A stretch of 64,000 bases of DNA, from positions 186,001-250,000 of the forward strand of contig JAKZHN010000025.1 of NCBI GenBank assembly GCA_037179335.1, given 5' to 3'. Source of the stretch: Cyclaneusma minus. Taxonomy: Eukaryota > Ascomycota > Leotiomycetes > Marthamycetales > Marthamycetaceae. Positions 34,362 through 45,213 of the stretch are shown here, piece after piece (position 1 is the stretch's first letter; each line of letters starts with the position of its first letter). Under the pieces are notes generated by a model, which was not told the DNA's origin, ran no database searches, and was given only the letters and a program-made list of their open reading frames with translations. Position numbers and translations under genes: made by a program.

Positions 34362-36353
34362 TCACCAACCGAATTTCTCAACCCCCACTCTTACGACTTG
34401 CCCCTCTTTGACCATCTCGGCACAGACATTCCTCACACTCCTATTCAACCCATCCGGCCCACTTGCCACAACGCCCACTCTCCTCCTTATCCTCTCGCTT
34501 CCCCTGCTCTCCATCATCCCCCCATCTTTCGTATGATCATCCACAAACCCCCTCACCAAACCCCCCACATCCGGCCTCCCAATCTCCTCCGTCGCCCTCG
34601 GAACATGCACCTCCACGCCCCTATTTTCCAAATCCGCCAAACCCGGCCGTCCCACCCATTCCAAATGCGCCGCTTTATGAATCACCCAAATCAACACAAT
34701 ATGCTGTCTCACACTCTTCTTCCCAGGAATAACTTTCACTCCCGTGTGGTTTTTCACGCTCGTTGGTAGCGAACGCGAGTCGAGGCTTGAGGCAGGAGTA
34801 AGAAGTGAGTGGATCAAAGGCCACGCGACGGCGATACCCGACCCCCCAGCTACCACAATCGCCACATCACTATCCCCCAGCAAATCCCGCGCATGTGAAC
34901 TGCCATAAGGACCATCGAGACGAACGGATAGTGTTCTGCCTTCGTAAGCTTTCATAAGCAAGTCTCGCGAAAAGCCATCGAGCGCCCTAATCAACAGCTG
35001 CAAGTCCACCTTTTTGGCATTTTCAGCCGGCGCGGGAGAAAAGATTGTGAATGGGTGGGCTTGCAGCGCATGGGTACGACCCAGTGAAGGGATCGTGATG
35101 AAGACATGGTCGGTGGCTTTCCAGCCGCTGCTTATTGAGGTGCGAAAAAAAGCATAGGGGTTTAGGGGGAGGGAGGGGATGGTGAGCTGCACGGTTTCGC
35201 CATCTTCGTGAACGCTGACGGCTGCGAGGTGGGTGGTGCGGTTTAGGAACAGGCGGAAGAAGAGGCGGTCCAAGAGGATGATGGCAAGGGCGGCGAGGAC
35301 ATACGGACGTGCGGCCGTGTGGTGGAAATAGATGAATACTAGTCCGGCGGTTTGGAGGAAGATGTGGGAGGCGAGGAAAAATTCGTAGAAGCGTTGTCGG
35401 AAGGAGGCGAGGGAGGTGAAGTAGAGGGTCTCGTAGGAGAGGAAGGCGCCGATGCCGAGGAGGATTACGGGGGAGGAGAGGAAGCGGGCGAAGGTGAAAC
35501 CGACGGGGCGGAGGATGGTAAGCCAGGTGATGAAGACGCCGATGGTGTGGACGAGGGCTTCGAAACAGAGGATTTCTCCGAGACGGCGGTGGAAGATGTT
35601 GAGGGATTCGTAGGAGTCGCCGAGGAGGGGTTTTAGAGGTTGAGTTTTGGCGGAGAGGGTGTAGAGGAGGGGGAGGTTGGAGACGAAGAGGAAACCGGCA
35701 CGGTCGGCGAAAATGAATGCATTGTAGGTGGTGAAGGGGATGTGGAAGAGGAGGTAGAAGATATTTAGGGCGATGAAGGTGGTGAGGATTATGATGGAGC
35801 CGTTGGAGGGGAGGACTTTGTTGACGTAGGGAATGGGTCGAGGTTGATATATCAGGAAAGCCCGGATTCGAGATATGGTCCGAGAAGTGATTGATCGAGA
35901 CAATTCAGGGGTTGTCGTCTCAGAGATGGCCGTGTCAGGCAAGAGAGGTGTATGTTCGTCTCCCTCGATATGTTGAACGAGATTTTTGGGCGGAAGAGAT
36001 GGAGGCGATTCGGAGCCGACCAGAGTCCTTGTCGGTGATGAAGGCGTCGTCAAAGTATCTTCATAGTCCTGCTCTTCAATTTCTCGTCTCGACCTCCTCG
36101 TCCTTCTCCTATTCCACAGCAGTGCCTGATCCGTCCAGTGCACCACAGCAACTATCAGAATAAATCCGACGATGACAAGATGATAAGTCGGCACGAACTT
36201 GGCGGTGAATTTGAGTCCATCAAGCAGATGAGCGAACCTAGGATCGGGCTTCTTCTTTGGCGGACTGCCGGCATCTTTCGCGGTGGCCTTTGCCCATTCA
36301 GCCAGGCGCATAGAGAGGCTCAGAGCCATCTGGAGCCATTCGTTCTCGAGCAT
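34362..36353 (-). CDS. Ferric reductase-like transmembrane protein (FRE family)
   Basis: A 663-residue frame from the ATG at 36353 (CACCATGC context); the frame is open upstream to 36545 without an ATG, so a first exon could be missing. Several membrane spans (about 50-340) carry the bis-heme histidines as two pairs, each 14 apart: FHRRLG...LVHTIG and ASHIFL...YFHHTA. Then come a FAD-binding barrel with HPFTIFS, an NAD(P)H motif (VAGGSGIAVAWPL), and a C-terminus ending VEKFGW. The enzyme passes electrons from cytosolic NADPH via FAD and two hemes across the membrane to ferric chelates or another acceptor. The usual CGP near the C-terminus reads ASGPDGL here, so the Cys is Ser. It is transcribed divergently from a second member (37325-39729). 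Confidence 0.85.
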   Translation of the reverse strand: MLENEWLQMALSLSMRLAEWAKATAKDAGSPPKKKPDPRFAHLLDGLKFTAKFVPTYHLVIVGFILIVAVVHWTDQALLWNRRRTRRSRREIEEQDYEDTLTTPSSPTRTLVGSESPPSLPPKNLVQHIEGDEHTPLLPDTAISETTTPELSRSITSRTISRIRAFLIYQPRPIPYVNKVLPSNGSIIILTTFIALNIFYLLFHIPFTTYNAFIFADRAGFLFVSNLPLLYTLSAKTQPLKPLLGDSYESLNIFHRRLGEILCFEALVHTIGVFITWLTILRPVGFTFARFLSSPVILLGIGAFLSYETLYFTSLASFRQRFYEFFLASHIFLQTAGLVFIYFHHTAARPYVLAALAIILLDRLFFRLFLNRTTHLAAVSVHEDGETVQLTIPSLPLNPYAFFRTSISSGWKATDHVFITIPSLGRTHALQAHPFTIFSPAPAENAKKVDLQLLIRALDGFSRDLLMKAYEGRTLSVRLDGPYGSSHARDLLGDSDVAIVVAGGSGIAVAWPLIHSLLTPASSLDSRSLPTSVKNHTGVKVIPGKKSVRQHIVLIWVIHKAAHLEWVGRPGLADLENRGVEVHVPRATEEIGRPDVGGLVRGFVDDHTKDGGMMESRGSERIRRRVGVVASGPDGLNRSVRNVCAEMVKEGQVVRVGVEKFGW

Positions 36354-37324
36354 GGTGAATCCCAGGTATTCGGGCGGGATGGCTTGCGGTTCCCTTGGGT
36401 TGAATGGGCAAGCCGGGTTCAGGGCAGCACCTTTAGTAGTGTCCCATGGAGAGGGATTCCGAGGGCCTTTGCAAAAAGCAAAAGGGGATGACAGGTGAGA
36501 GACGGGACGGTGCAGTTGGTGTGGAAGTGGTGGATGCGATGACAAGGTGAGCGTGGGACTGTTTGGCAGAGAGTACCCTCTGATCAGTCGCGCTAAGATA
36601 AGATAAGGAATTTAGCTACGTCAAAAGTTTCCGTGGGGGCATCCAACATGAAGTCGCACGAACCGAACACCACCAATGCTGTGCCTGGCCGCATACGAGC
36701 CCATCTCCCAGCCTCTGCATCTCCGCCGACCCAATCCCCGCCCTCACCCTCTCCTTCACCGCAATCGCCCTGACAGCGGGCTGCAGAAAAAAAAGAAAGA
36801 AGCCATTCGGGAGTCAAGGCGAAGCCCGCAAGCGACGTGTGCAGGAAGAAGCAACGAGGAAGGAGCAAAGAATCTCCACGGACCAGGGACAGCGATACCA
36901 CCAGCGACCACCAACATCAGATTCCGACTCGGTGCTGCTTCCGACTCGCAGAGACACCCTTGAAGGCACGGCCAAGGACCCACCACACTGGCACATCAAT
37001 TACGATTGCGAGTCCGAGAACTGGGTACCGCTGATCCACCACGCCCTTGCACAGCTTCGCGAGGCCCCCCACCGCGAACAGCCGAAGAAGAACGACCCTG
37101 GCCCTCCCACAGCCCTGTTCCACTCCACCTCAACACCGTCCAGTCAAACATCTTGCTCTCTCCGGAACCTCTCTCGCTCTCAAAGCTCCGAAGTCCAGTT
37201 CGGCGTGGACCGAACTCAGAAATTCCTTATTCCACTCCCTTCATCTCTCTTACAACTCGTTTCTTGCTTTTTTCTCTTCGCCCCTCAGCCCGACTCCGCT
37301 GACTTGGTTCGAGCCTATCACGAA
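36354..37324. promoter_or_regulatory. Shared divergent promoter region of two ferric-reductase-like genes
   Basis: About 970 bp separate the two start codons, so both promoters should lie here. Open frames on both strands continue past the chosen starts, and a first exon for either gene may be hidden. I did not find a convincing iron-regulator motif by eye. Confidence 0.4.
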
Positions 37325-39729
37325 ATGCCGTGGCCTTACCGCTTCGTGACGCTCGATCGCGATGAGCTGCGACTGAGGAGGACCTTGCTGGATCGGTATG
37401 GCCTTTACGCTCAGCTTTCTGCTTTGGTGCCGATTGCGGTGTATTGGCTGTATCGGTTGGGAAGGTGGGTGTATGGGGAGAGACAGAGGGCGAAGATTGG
37501 CTATGAGGTAGTTGGCAGTGCTGCTGGCGGAGCGAGGACACAGAGGGGCTCGAGGAAGAAGGCGATGGAGGTGAGGTGGAGGAAAACGAAGTGGTGGTTG
37601 GAGAGTGATGTGCCGTGGCTTGGGGGGAAGAGGGGACAGTGGATTGCGGCAGTGAGTTGGACGGTGTGGTTGCTGTTCTTGTCGGTTCATCGAACTGGTG
37701 ACGGTAAGCCTTTTCGATTTTATACCCCCGTGGATTTGCCAAATTCCTTGGCAAAGGTGAAGACAGAAGCTTTCGAGAGAATTGCTGCTTGGAAAAGCAG
37801 GTGTCTGTCGTCAAGGCGGGAAAGTATCACTTCTTTCCTCCTAGTTTCCTGTCCACCTATGGCTGTCAAACTCAGGACTATCTGTCATTCCCAACCCGTC
37901 TCTCATTTCCCTTCTTATCCTTCAACGTCGTCGATCTCAGAACTCTCAATTCAGACTCACTTCTCTTGCTACTTCAACCCCAATGCCCATCTCCCGCGGG
38001 AGCCTTCCTCGAGTGAACACTGATGTCCGAACCTCAATCCCAACCTTCTCTAGAACACACTCTAGTCAACACGCAAACCTTCACTTCCAACATTCCTCAA
38101 CCCCCAGTCTAACCACAAACCCCATCAAATCTTTCTTCACCTCCCCAAAACTCCACACACGAAACCAACTAACACACCCCCTCCACAGACTACCTCCACT
38201 TCACAAAACGACTCGGCCTCCTCGCCACCTCCCAACTCCCCCTCCACTACCTCCTCTCCACCCGCACCCTCACCCCCCTCATCCTCCCCTCGCACGTCAC
38301 TCTCACCATCCACCAATCCCTCGGCCGCATCATCATCTTCCTCCTAGTCCTCCACGCCCTTTTCTATCTAAACTTCTTCTATTTTACTTCCCTCCTCATC
38401 ACCAAACTCTTCTACACCCCTATCGTCATCTGGGGCGAGCTGGCCTTCATTTTCATGGCACTGCTTTCTGCCACTTCAATCCCATCCGTTCGCGCTTACA
38501 GCTATCGTCTCTTCTTCATCACCCACGTCCTAGCCTCCATATCCATAATCCCTTTGGTGTTTTTCCACGCCCCGAGCGCGAGATTTTATATCACTGAGGC
38601 CTTGGCGATTTTCGTGCTAGATCTGGGGGCAAGGAAATTAAACACGCATACTGCGCTATCTCGCATATCCCCCATCTCCAACACAAACTTGCTCAAACTC
38701 ACCGTACCCGTTCCGAAAAACAAAGCGGGGAAATTTGCGAAAGTGCCAGCGAAGTGGGTTTGTTTGAGCATTCCTGCGGAATCGCGGAAAGGGAACGTAT
38801 TGGGGGGATTGGTGCATGAGATGTGTTTTAATCCGTTTACGATTGCGGGGGTTGACGCGGAGAGAAAGGAGATTACGCTTGTGGCGAGGGCGCTGAATGG
38901 ACCGACGACGAAGAGGTTTAAGGAGTTGGGGGAGTTGGGGAAGGCGAGGTGGCCGGTTGATGTGGAGGGGCCTTATGGGAATAAGAGGGTTTGGAAGGAA
39001 GTGAGAGCGTGTGAGAGGGTGTTGCTTGTTGCTGGGGGTGTGGGGGGGACGTATTGTTTGCCGATTTATAGAGCACTAAGGGAGAGAATGATTGAGAGTG
39101 GTGAGGGAGAGGGAGAGGGGACTGATTGTGCGGGTGTAGTCAAAGGTGATGGATTTGCGGAGAAAGTCACGTTCGTTTGGGCGGTAAGGGAAGCTGAGGA
39201 AACGAGCTGGGCGTTTGAGATGGGGAGTGCGAAGAACGATCGCCTGCAAGGACCGCGGTCGAAAGGTTCCTCCTCATCGTCATCAAGTGGTCTGAATGTG
39301 GATGAGAACGGAAGCAGGAGCCGGAACAACAGTCGAACCGCCAGCCCATCCAATGCTAACAATGAAGGCGGGAAGAAGCAAAATGCATCAGAGGCGGAGG
39401 GAAGAGAAGGAATCAGATTCTACGTCACGGAAAGTAGGGTGGGAAATGAACAGCCGAGGGATGTACCGGATGGAAGCGTGGAGATGGAACAGTTGCTGAG
39501 GAGCGAAGAGACTGTACTTCCGCTGCACGGAGGGGGAAGGCCTGACTTGAGGGGGATTGTGGATGAGGTTTTTGGGAAGGGGGAAGGCGGAAATGGGGGG
39601 AACGAGGAGAAGGTTGCTGTTGTTGTTTGTGGGCCGACGGGTATGGCGAAGGAGTTGAGGGGGCATGTGGGGAGGTGGGTGGGGAGGGGAAGAGAGGTGT
39701 TTTGGCATGATGAGGGGTTTGGTGTTTGA
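37325..39729 (+). CDS. Ferric reductase-like transmembrane protein (FRE family), two exons
   Basis: Exons 37325-37703 and 38189-39729 (639 residues). Donor GTAAGC at 37704 and acceptor CCACAG at 38188 give a 485-bp intron, long for a fungus, and the junction reads VHRTGD-DYLHFTKRLG, as expected for this family. The start MPWPYRF is typical; the frame is open upstream. Heme histidines: IHQSLG...VLHALF and ITHVLA...FFHAPS, each pair 14 apart. FAD motif NPFTIAG; NADPH motif VAGGVGGTY; C-terminal VVCGPTGM keeps the Cys. A Ser/Asn-rich insertion of about 70 residues sits inside the NAD-binding domain (genomic about 39238-39410). Likely a plasma-membrane or endomembrane metalloreductase. Confidence 0.82.
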
Positions 39730-40290
39730 GGGGCGGGACGGGGCCGGGAGGATGGGGGTGGTGGAAGGATAGTGAAAGAGAAGGGAGAGATAGGGAAGGG
39801 AGAAGAACGAGAGAATAATTATGATTCTTTATGACTTGAGGGGTATGACGACCGCTGTGCTGAGCTGTGCTAAATATTTTGATGCAGGAGGGAGAAGGGG
39901 CAGGACAACAAATAAGTGATCGAGGGAAGCGAATCAAAGGATTTCGAGGATTTCGAGGATGATCGAGAGGGAAGCTTTGTACAAGCAAGGCAGTGAGTGA
40001 GTGATATTGCAACAAATCCTCTCGTTGTCAAAAGTCTTTCACGTGATCTTGGATCTCCCCACCACCGCCCTCACCCCCAGAACCCTTCATCGTGACCCAA
40101 GGTTTTCCAAATCACCGTTACGTGGCCCAAGCCCTACTGCGCCTCGTCTCCACGGCAATTTCTCTCCCACGTTTATGCAGAATATTCTTCTGTTGCTGGC
40201 CTGGTCGGTGGTGTAAATGCTACATAATGAGACCAGGTATCCTCCTCCCACTCGCCATCCCCACAAAAGTTCTCCCACTACAAGTCCGCC
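39730..40290. other. Intergenic; no gene supported
   Basis: GC-rich 3' flank of the reductase gene with G-runs, then ordinary spacer. The opposite-strand frames here (to 40371 and 40015) are proline-rich shadows. Confidence 0.4.
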
Positions 40291-40482
40291 ATGTTTCAAG
40301 AATTCCAACAGTCGTTGCATGCTCAAACATCGCAAATATCGCAAAAACCGCAAGTATCGCAAGTTGCGCAACTAGCCGTATCGAAACTCGCCGTATCTGT
40401 AGACACGTCGGAGTGGTTGGTGGCGCTGGCACTTGGTCTACTTGGTTTGTCGATAATAGTGGCCAGATATCGCTGCTCGTGA
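40291..40482 (+). CDS. Tiny putative tail-anchored membrane protein (63 aa)
   Basis: ATG in a good context (CCGCCATGT). The first ~40 residues are Gln/Ser-rich (QTSQISQKPQVSQVAQ), and the C-terminus is a single hydrophobic span, WLVALALGLLGLSIIVA, ended by RYRCS. That layout fits a tail-anchored protein. Nothing else supports it; similar short frames with one hydrophobic span lie at 42054 and 44138. Confidence 0.3.
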   Translation: MFQEFQQSLHAQTSQISQKPQVSQVAQLAVSKLAVSVDTSEWLVALALGLLGLSIIVARYRCS

Positions 40483-42053
40483 AGTTTGGACAGAGATAGC
40501 GCGAAAGTGGATTTTCTGTGTAAGTTATGAATTTATAAGGTCGTACTGACCTGTGTGTTTGAAGTTTGGAGTTTGCTAATCGGAGCGAGGTAGGGACATT
40601 CGTGTGGTCTGGGGAAGATGAAGTGATCTTTCGACTGGGAATGGAGAAGATGCTGTGATAGGGATTAGGAGTGAGATGAGGGGTTAGCTGAGATCTAGAT
40701 GCTGTGGATGGAGTGGGGGATGAATAGAGGCTGGAGGGCAGAATGGGTGGCGGAGAGGTGTTTTGAAATTTCGAAATGTTTATGTTTGGCGCAAGGGGCG
40801 GGGATTTGGTTGGGGATGTGGACCGGAAATACATGCCGATGAGCACTTAGCAGTCAAGAATCTCACCCACGGAACGTCACGGATCGATATCGGACCACGT
40901 CGTAAAATAGTTCTGCGAGAGGCTTTTCGGTTCCTCAAATTCAAAAACACCCCATCAGATGTGCGACGCCGGGAGATTGCTACCTTACTCGGCAACGTCT
41001 TCGACCAAGGTTCCCAGAATCCAGATCGCTTTACCTAAATTTGACTTTAGGCAGAGATGATCCCACATATTTATTCGAAAACCCCCTTTAGCGTCCTTGA
41101 AGGAGTATAAACATCATCACCCAAGTATCCATCCATGTTTATTCCCTTCCTCTCAAGTATCAAACGTCAAATCACCTCTACACCATGCCTGCTCTTCAGC
41201 TCATCATACCGACGAGCACAAGCCTCTTGATTACAAGCCCCCCAGAAATTGCGAAAATGAACTCAAAGGACCACGAGCACAATGGTGGAGCCGCCAGGGA
41301 CGAGACACCAAAGAGAACAACACCAAGATCCTCCTACCTGCCACAGCGGCCACTCCCACCCTTGGAGCCCGGGATGCGACGAACTTATTCTAAAATTTGC
41401 GTGAGATGACTCTCTATACACATTCCATATTTTCCCTTACTGATGAAGTCAGGCATGCGGTCGAGCGCGCTATCATGATACTCCAATTTTCATTTCGGCA
41501 TATTCGGCACCTTTTGTCAATCCGAGTCTGTGGTGGAAAAAGCGTCCTCCACCACAGACTTGGATTGTCAAAAGGTTTTACTGCGGATGGACAAGAGAGT
41601 GTAACCGGGAAGTGGAAGATATGGAAGAGGGTGAGGCTAAGGAGTTATTGAGATTGTGGAAGGCCGCGCCCCCTCCTAGGTATGAGGATGTTGTTGGTGT
41701 CCGTCTTCAATTTTGAAGAGAACCATGAAATATCTTTATTGCAGTGATTCCCGATTTCCTGAACCAAGGTTGAAAGAATTCACAAATGTCTTGCCTAAGA
41801 GATGAAACCTTTCCCTTTTGGCAGCATCAGTTCCAGACATTTGCTGAGAAGTGAAAAGTGAAAACTGGAAAGAAAATTTCCTCTATTTCTCTTAAACAGA
41901 GTTACAAACACCACATACCCATCTTCTATCCTGCTCGCATCCCGATCCGACGTCACTTACCCGCAAGCTTTGAAATTATCAATCTCACCACCTACAAGAC
42001 ACAGAGCAAAGCGTCGCCAGCAACAGACAGCACCCCACTCAAAAATCGCGAAA
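40483..42053. other. Gene-poor region with duplicated short leader
   Basis: The phrase AAATTGCGAAAATGAACTC at about 41246-41264 is nearly repeated at 42043-42061 (AAATCGCGAAAATGAACTC), each beginning a short frame, MNSK... The first frame (41257-41409, 50 codons) lacks the membrane segment of the second and is probably a decayed copy. A strong hairpin lies at 41510-41575 (separate entry). Confidence 0.4.
41510..41575. repeat. Near-perfect 28-bp inverted repeat with 10-nt loop
   Basis: The left arm at 41510-41537 begins CCTTTTGTCAATCC and ends GTCTGTGGTGGA. The right arm at 41548-41575 is its reverse complement with two mismatches. The loop is AAAAGCGTCC. No terminal features of a transposon are seen outside the arms. 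Confidence 0.85.
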
Positions 42054-42317
42054 ATGAACTCAAAAAACGACGAGCCCGACTGGGAAGCCATGGAAGACCA
42101 ACTCGCTGAAGCCCGCCTATGGACAAAACTCTTCGAAAATGAACACAAGGAGAATGTTAAGAACGGCGCAACACCCGGCAACACCGCCGCGGAGATGTGT
42201 TCAGACATCAATCTCTTTCTTTGGGGGTGGATTCTGTTTTCCGCTTGCATATTCGTCCTGGTTCTTGCTAGTTCTGAGCCTCCACGCCAAATATGCGGGC
42301 TGCTCTGTGACCTTTGA
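42054..42317 (+). CDS. Small putative single-span membrane protein (87 aa)
   Basis: Starts at ATG 42054 (MNSKNDEPDW). An acidic helical N-terminal half (residues 1-45) is followed by one hydrophobic span, INLFLWGWILFSACIFVLVL, and a short Cys-containing tail. The N-terminal codons resemble those of the short frame at 41257. No family is recognised. A single-exon lineage-specific gene is possible, but the evidence is only the open frame, the ATG and the hydrophobic span. Confidence 0.35.
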   Translation: MNSKNDEPDWEAMEDQLAEARLWTKLFENEHKENVKNGATPGNTAAEMCSDINLFLWGWILFSACIFVLVLASSEPPRQICGLLCDL

Positions 42318-43163
42318 CTGCCCGGGACACCGAAGAAAAGTACACCCTCCACCTGCTCCTGGAAATACTTGGGCTTAGACACCTCCTTCGACACCTCCTT
42401 CGACACCTCCTTCAACACCCCCCTCGACTCCTCAATGATTAATTGTTTGTATGAATACCCTACCCTGATATCTTCGGGCTTGTATTTGGCCTATGAGGTG
42501 GTTGCTTGAGCGCTGCTAATCAGGTTATTCTAGACGTTGTGGGTGTGAGTTTACATGGAGATATACCGATCAAGGCCGAAGGAGGAGCAGCGATGGAGAC
42601 AAGCCATAAACCGGTGCTTAATAGTCCGCAAATGAAAACTAACATGAATTTACTGCGCAGTTTGGTTGGAAGAGGTGGCCAATGAGCTGAAGGATTGGGG
42701 CTGCAGTAAATCAGTTACCAAGGGAATGCTGAAACCAAGGTCCCAAGCCACAGGCTGGATTTAGCTTACCCACGAGATGCCGCAGTTCCTCTGCGGTAGA
42801 AATCCAATGTATCCGCGCATTCGCAGGAATATTGCCTAGATATCTACTTATCTCAACGCAGCATACTTTCCACCACCTTACCTCGCAACATCCCTAGATC
42901 CTTCCACGGGTCTCAATTCACCTGTCCGCAATCTTCCAACATCCAGCCCCGTCCTCTCTATCACACACACCCACAACGCCTCCAAATCTTGCAAATCAAC
43001 AAGCCCCTCGTAGATCGCAAAATGGTCGTCAGGCCCCATTGCAACATTGCCAAGGAAACGAAAGACGCAGCTACACAAGCGCCCCCAGAAGAGTCCCTAT
43101 AGGAAGAGGCCACAGAACCGCGTACGATGATCATTTGGGCTATGTTTTTCTTACTAGTTCCTG
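42318..43163. other. Intergenic; short CCTCCTTCGACA tandem at about 42380-42425
   Basis: A 12-bp unit, CCTCCTTCGACA, occurs about three to four times with small changes. Nothing else is recognisable; the small minus-strand frame at 42878-43078 has no support. Confidence 0.45.
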
Positions 43164-43168
43164 TTCTC

Positions 43169-43278
43169 TGTTGGAGCCTCAGGCTACAGCACTAGGCCCT
43201 GCGCTAGTCTAGCCTTCACTGCTATAAAGACAGTCCTTAGCTAGACCTTCCCAATGCAAGCACCTACGTCCCTCAATA
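43169..43278 (+). mobile_element. Solo LTR (110 bp) with TTCTC target duplication
   Basis: Starts TGTTGGAGCCTCAGGC and ends CCCTCAATA, with TTCTC on both sides (43164-43168 and 43279-43283). A second copy lies at 45249-45364. TGTTGG...CAACA ends are typical of Ty1/copia LTRs. No internal domain lies next to it, so it is either a solo LTR or a short non-autonomous element. Orientation is arbitrary. Confidence 0.8.
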
Positions 43279-43283
43279 TTCTC

Positions 43284-44137
43284 AGATTGGCTGGATTTTA
43301 CGACAACTAGCCAGCGGGTTTGATCGGGCAGAGGACGTTGAATCAGCGTGGTTGCCTAAGACGACGATACCACACTGAAACCTACGACCGTCGACCATTG
43401 CATCTTACTCCTGAGGCTTCATGATATGGATTGTGTAAAATGTAAGATCTCCCTCGCTCACTTAGTGGTTATGGTTTAGGCACCGCACACGCAATTTTGA
43501 AGTTTGATTTGCTATATGTGGATAGGAATGTGGTTCGAGGTTCTATGTCGAGCTGCACGAGAAGCGCACCCATTGCTCAATGTCGGGTAAATGACAGGGT
43601 GTGGTTCGGTTGTGGTGGTTGTGGGGGTTTGACAACGGCGCAAACTGGCTAGAAATGTTGGATGGCAGACCCTCATATACCTGCCAGGCAGCCGCACACT
43701 TTTCTGCTGACATACTGTGGGGATCTACGTGGTGGTTTCTGGTTTCAGCATCTAGTAAGGTCAAGATGAACCAAAGTTCCCAAAATGCAGCTAGCAGTCT
43801 TCCAAGCCCTGAACTGAACCATGGCACATTTTGCCTGTTTCCCTCGCACCAATAATGAACGCACACTCGCTAAGAAAATTCGCTGACCATACGTGACAAC
43901 TAGAACAAATAATACTTTCGCGTTCTCCTATATAAATCTAGCCCGTTGCCTCCCCAATTCCAAATTCCCAAAAGACATTCCACCTCCTCCACCTCAATCA
44001 TCCACACAAACCTCCCAGACCGCCCCCCAAACCACCCACAACCCCTCCTCAAGCTCTCAAAATGCCACTCACATTCCCCCGCGGACTCTCCCCCCGCGGA
44101 CTCCTGGACGATCCATACGCCCGTAGTCATCGAAGCT
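43284..44137. other. Intergenic; no gene supported
   Basis: Short frames on both strands overlap each other, and none has recognisable features. A possible promoter with TATATAAAT (43929-43937) and a C/A-rich leader precedes the tiny frames at 44062 and 44138. Confidence 0.4.
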
Positions 44138-44293
44138 ATGACACTCATCATCATCGTCGGTATTGGAATAATCGCAGGACTCATAGTCCTTTGTCTGTGC
44201 AAGGACAATGGGAGTATCCAGGCATGGTGGAAGCGAATGAGGACGAAGAAGCTTGCTCGTGTAAGACCCTCTTGCCAATTTGCTTCCCATTGA
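44138..44293 (+). CDS. Tiny putative membrane peptide (51 aa)
   Basis: The frame from ATG 44138 begins directly with a hydrophobic span, LIIIVGIGIIAGLIVLCLC, followed by a basic tail (WWKRMRTKKLARVR), the charge pattern expected of a small single-pass protein. The frame is open further upstream (to 43946), and an overlapping frame from ATG 44062 is an alternative. Confidence is low. Confidence 0.28.
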   Translation: MTLIIIVGIGIIAGLIVLCLCKDNGSIQAWWKRMRTKKLARVRPSCQFASH

Positions 44294-45213
44294 GTTTTGC
44301 ACAACGTTGTTCATGTTTGATTTTTGGAAAGAAGAATGGGAATAAAGGGAGCTGATGATGAGACATAGGGCCAGAGTGAGGAACTGGGCGATGTGGAATT
44401 GGAGGCAGGGAAGGGGCAGGCGGCGAGGGGATGTTAGGATGGTGGGTAGTGGGATGGTACGAAGGCGCGTTGTAACTGGCAGTGGCTTCACTGGTGCCCA
44501 ATACTTGTCCACACTTGAATGATGGATTAAGGCTGGTGTATTAAAAATGGAGCTCTCGCAGTTTTTAACCTGGGTGCTGACTAAGCATACATCAAGGAGA
44601 CTATGTGACACGCATGATGTCTGTGAATGAGGCTGGAAATTTATGAGTGGTGCTGGAATAACTTAGAATAGCGGACAGATCACCTAGGATACCTAGGTAG
44701 TAATGAGGATGTTGTCCTGACGAGGACAGCCGCCTTAGCGGTACTTATTTCGAAGTCCTATAAAAGAAGAGCGGGCATTGACCATTGAAAATGGGACCGA
44801 CAGAGACTGAAAGCCTCAAGTGAACCACTGGACTACTTTTCGAAAATTCACGTGCAAGCACGGCTTTTCTCGTATTTCAGCCTCCCACTTCCCCGCTCGC
44901 ACCAGACTTGAGGAAAACTTGAAGGGTTTGAAGATTGTGGAGGCTGCGAGACTGAGAAGGTTGGGGGATTGCAGCATTGCATTGAAAGAAAGGGATGAGA
45001 ACGATGCTGACGAGCACGACAAAGATGAACTCGGGCCGTCTTGCTTCCCTCACTAATCTCACTTTCCGATCACCCGCCACTCCACCTCAGCCCTACCCCG
45101 TCATACAAAGAAAGCCCTCCTCCGACTCGCTCTCATGGGGGGAACAGAAGGAAAAGTAACTCAAGCAGCAGCAGCAGCCTCTGCTCTTCATGCTTAGACC
45201 AGAAAATGAAAAT
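44294..45213. other. Intergenic; no gene supported
   Basis: Contains CCTAGGATACCTAGGTAG at about 44682-44699 (a short CCTAGG repeat). The small frames here show no domain or signal. Confidence 0.4.
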
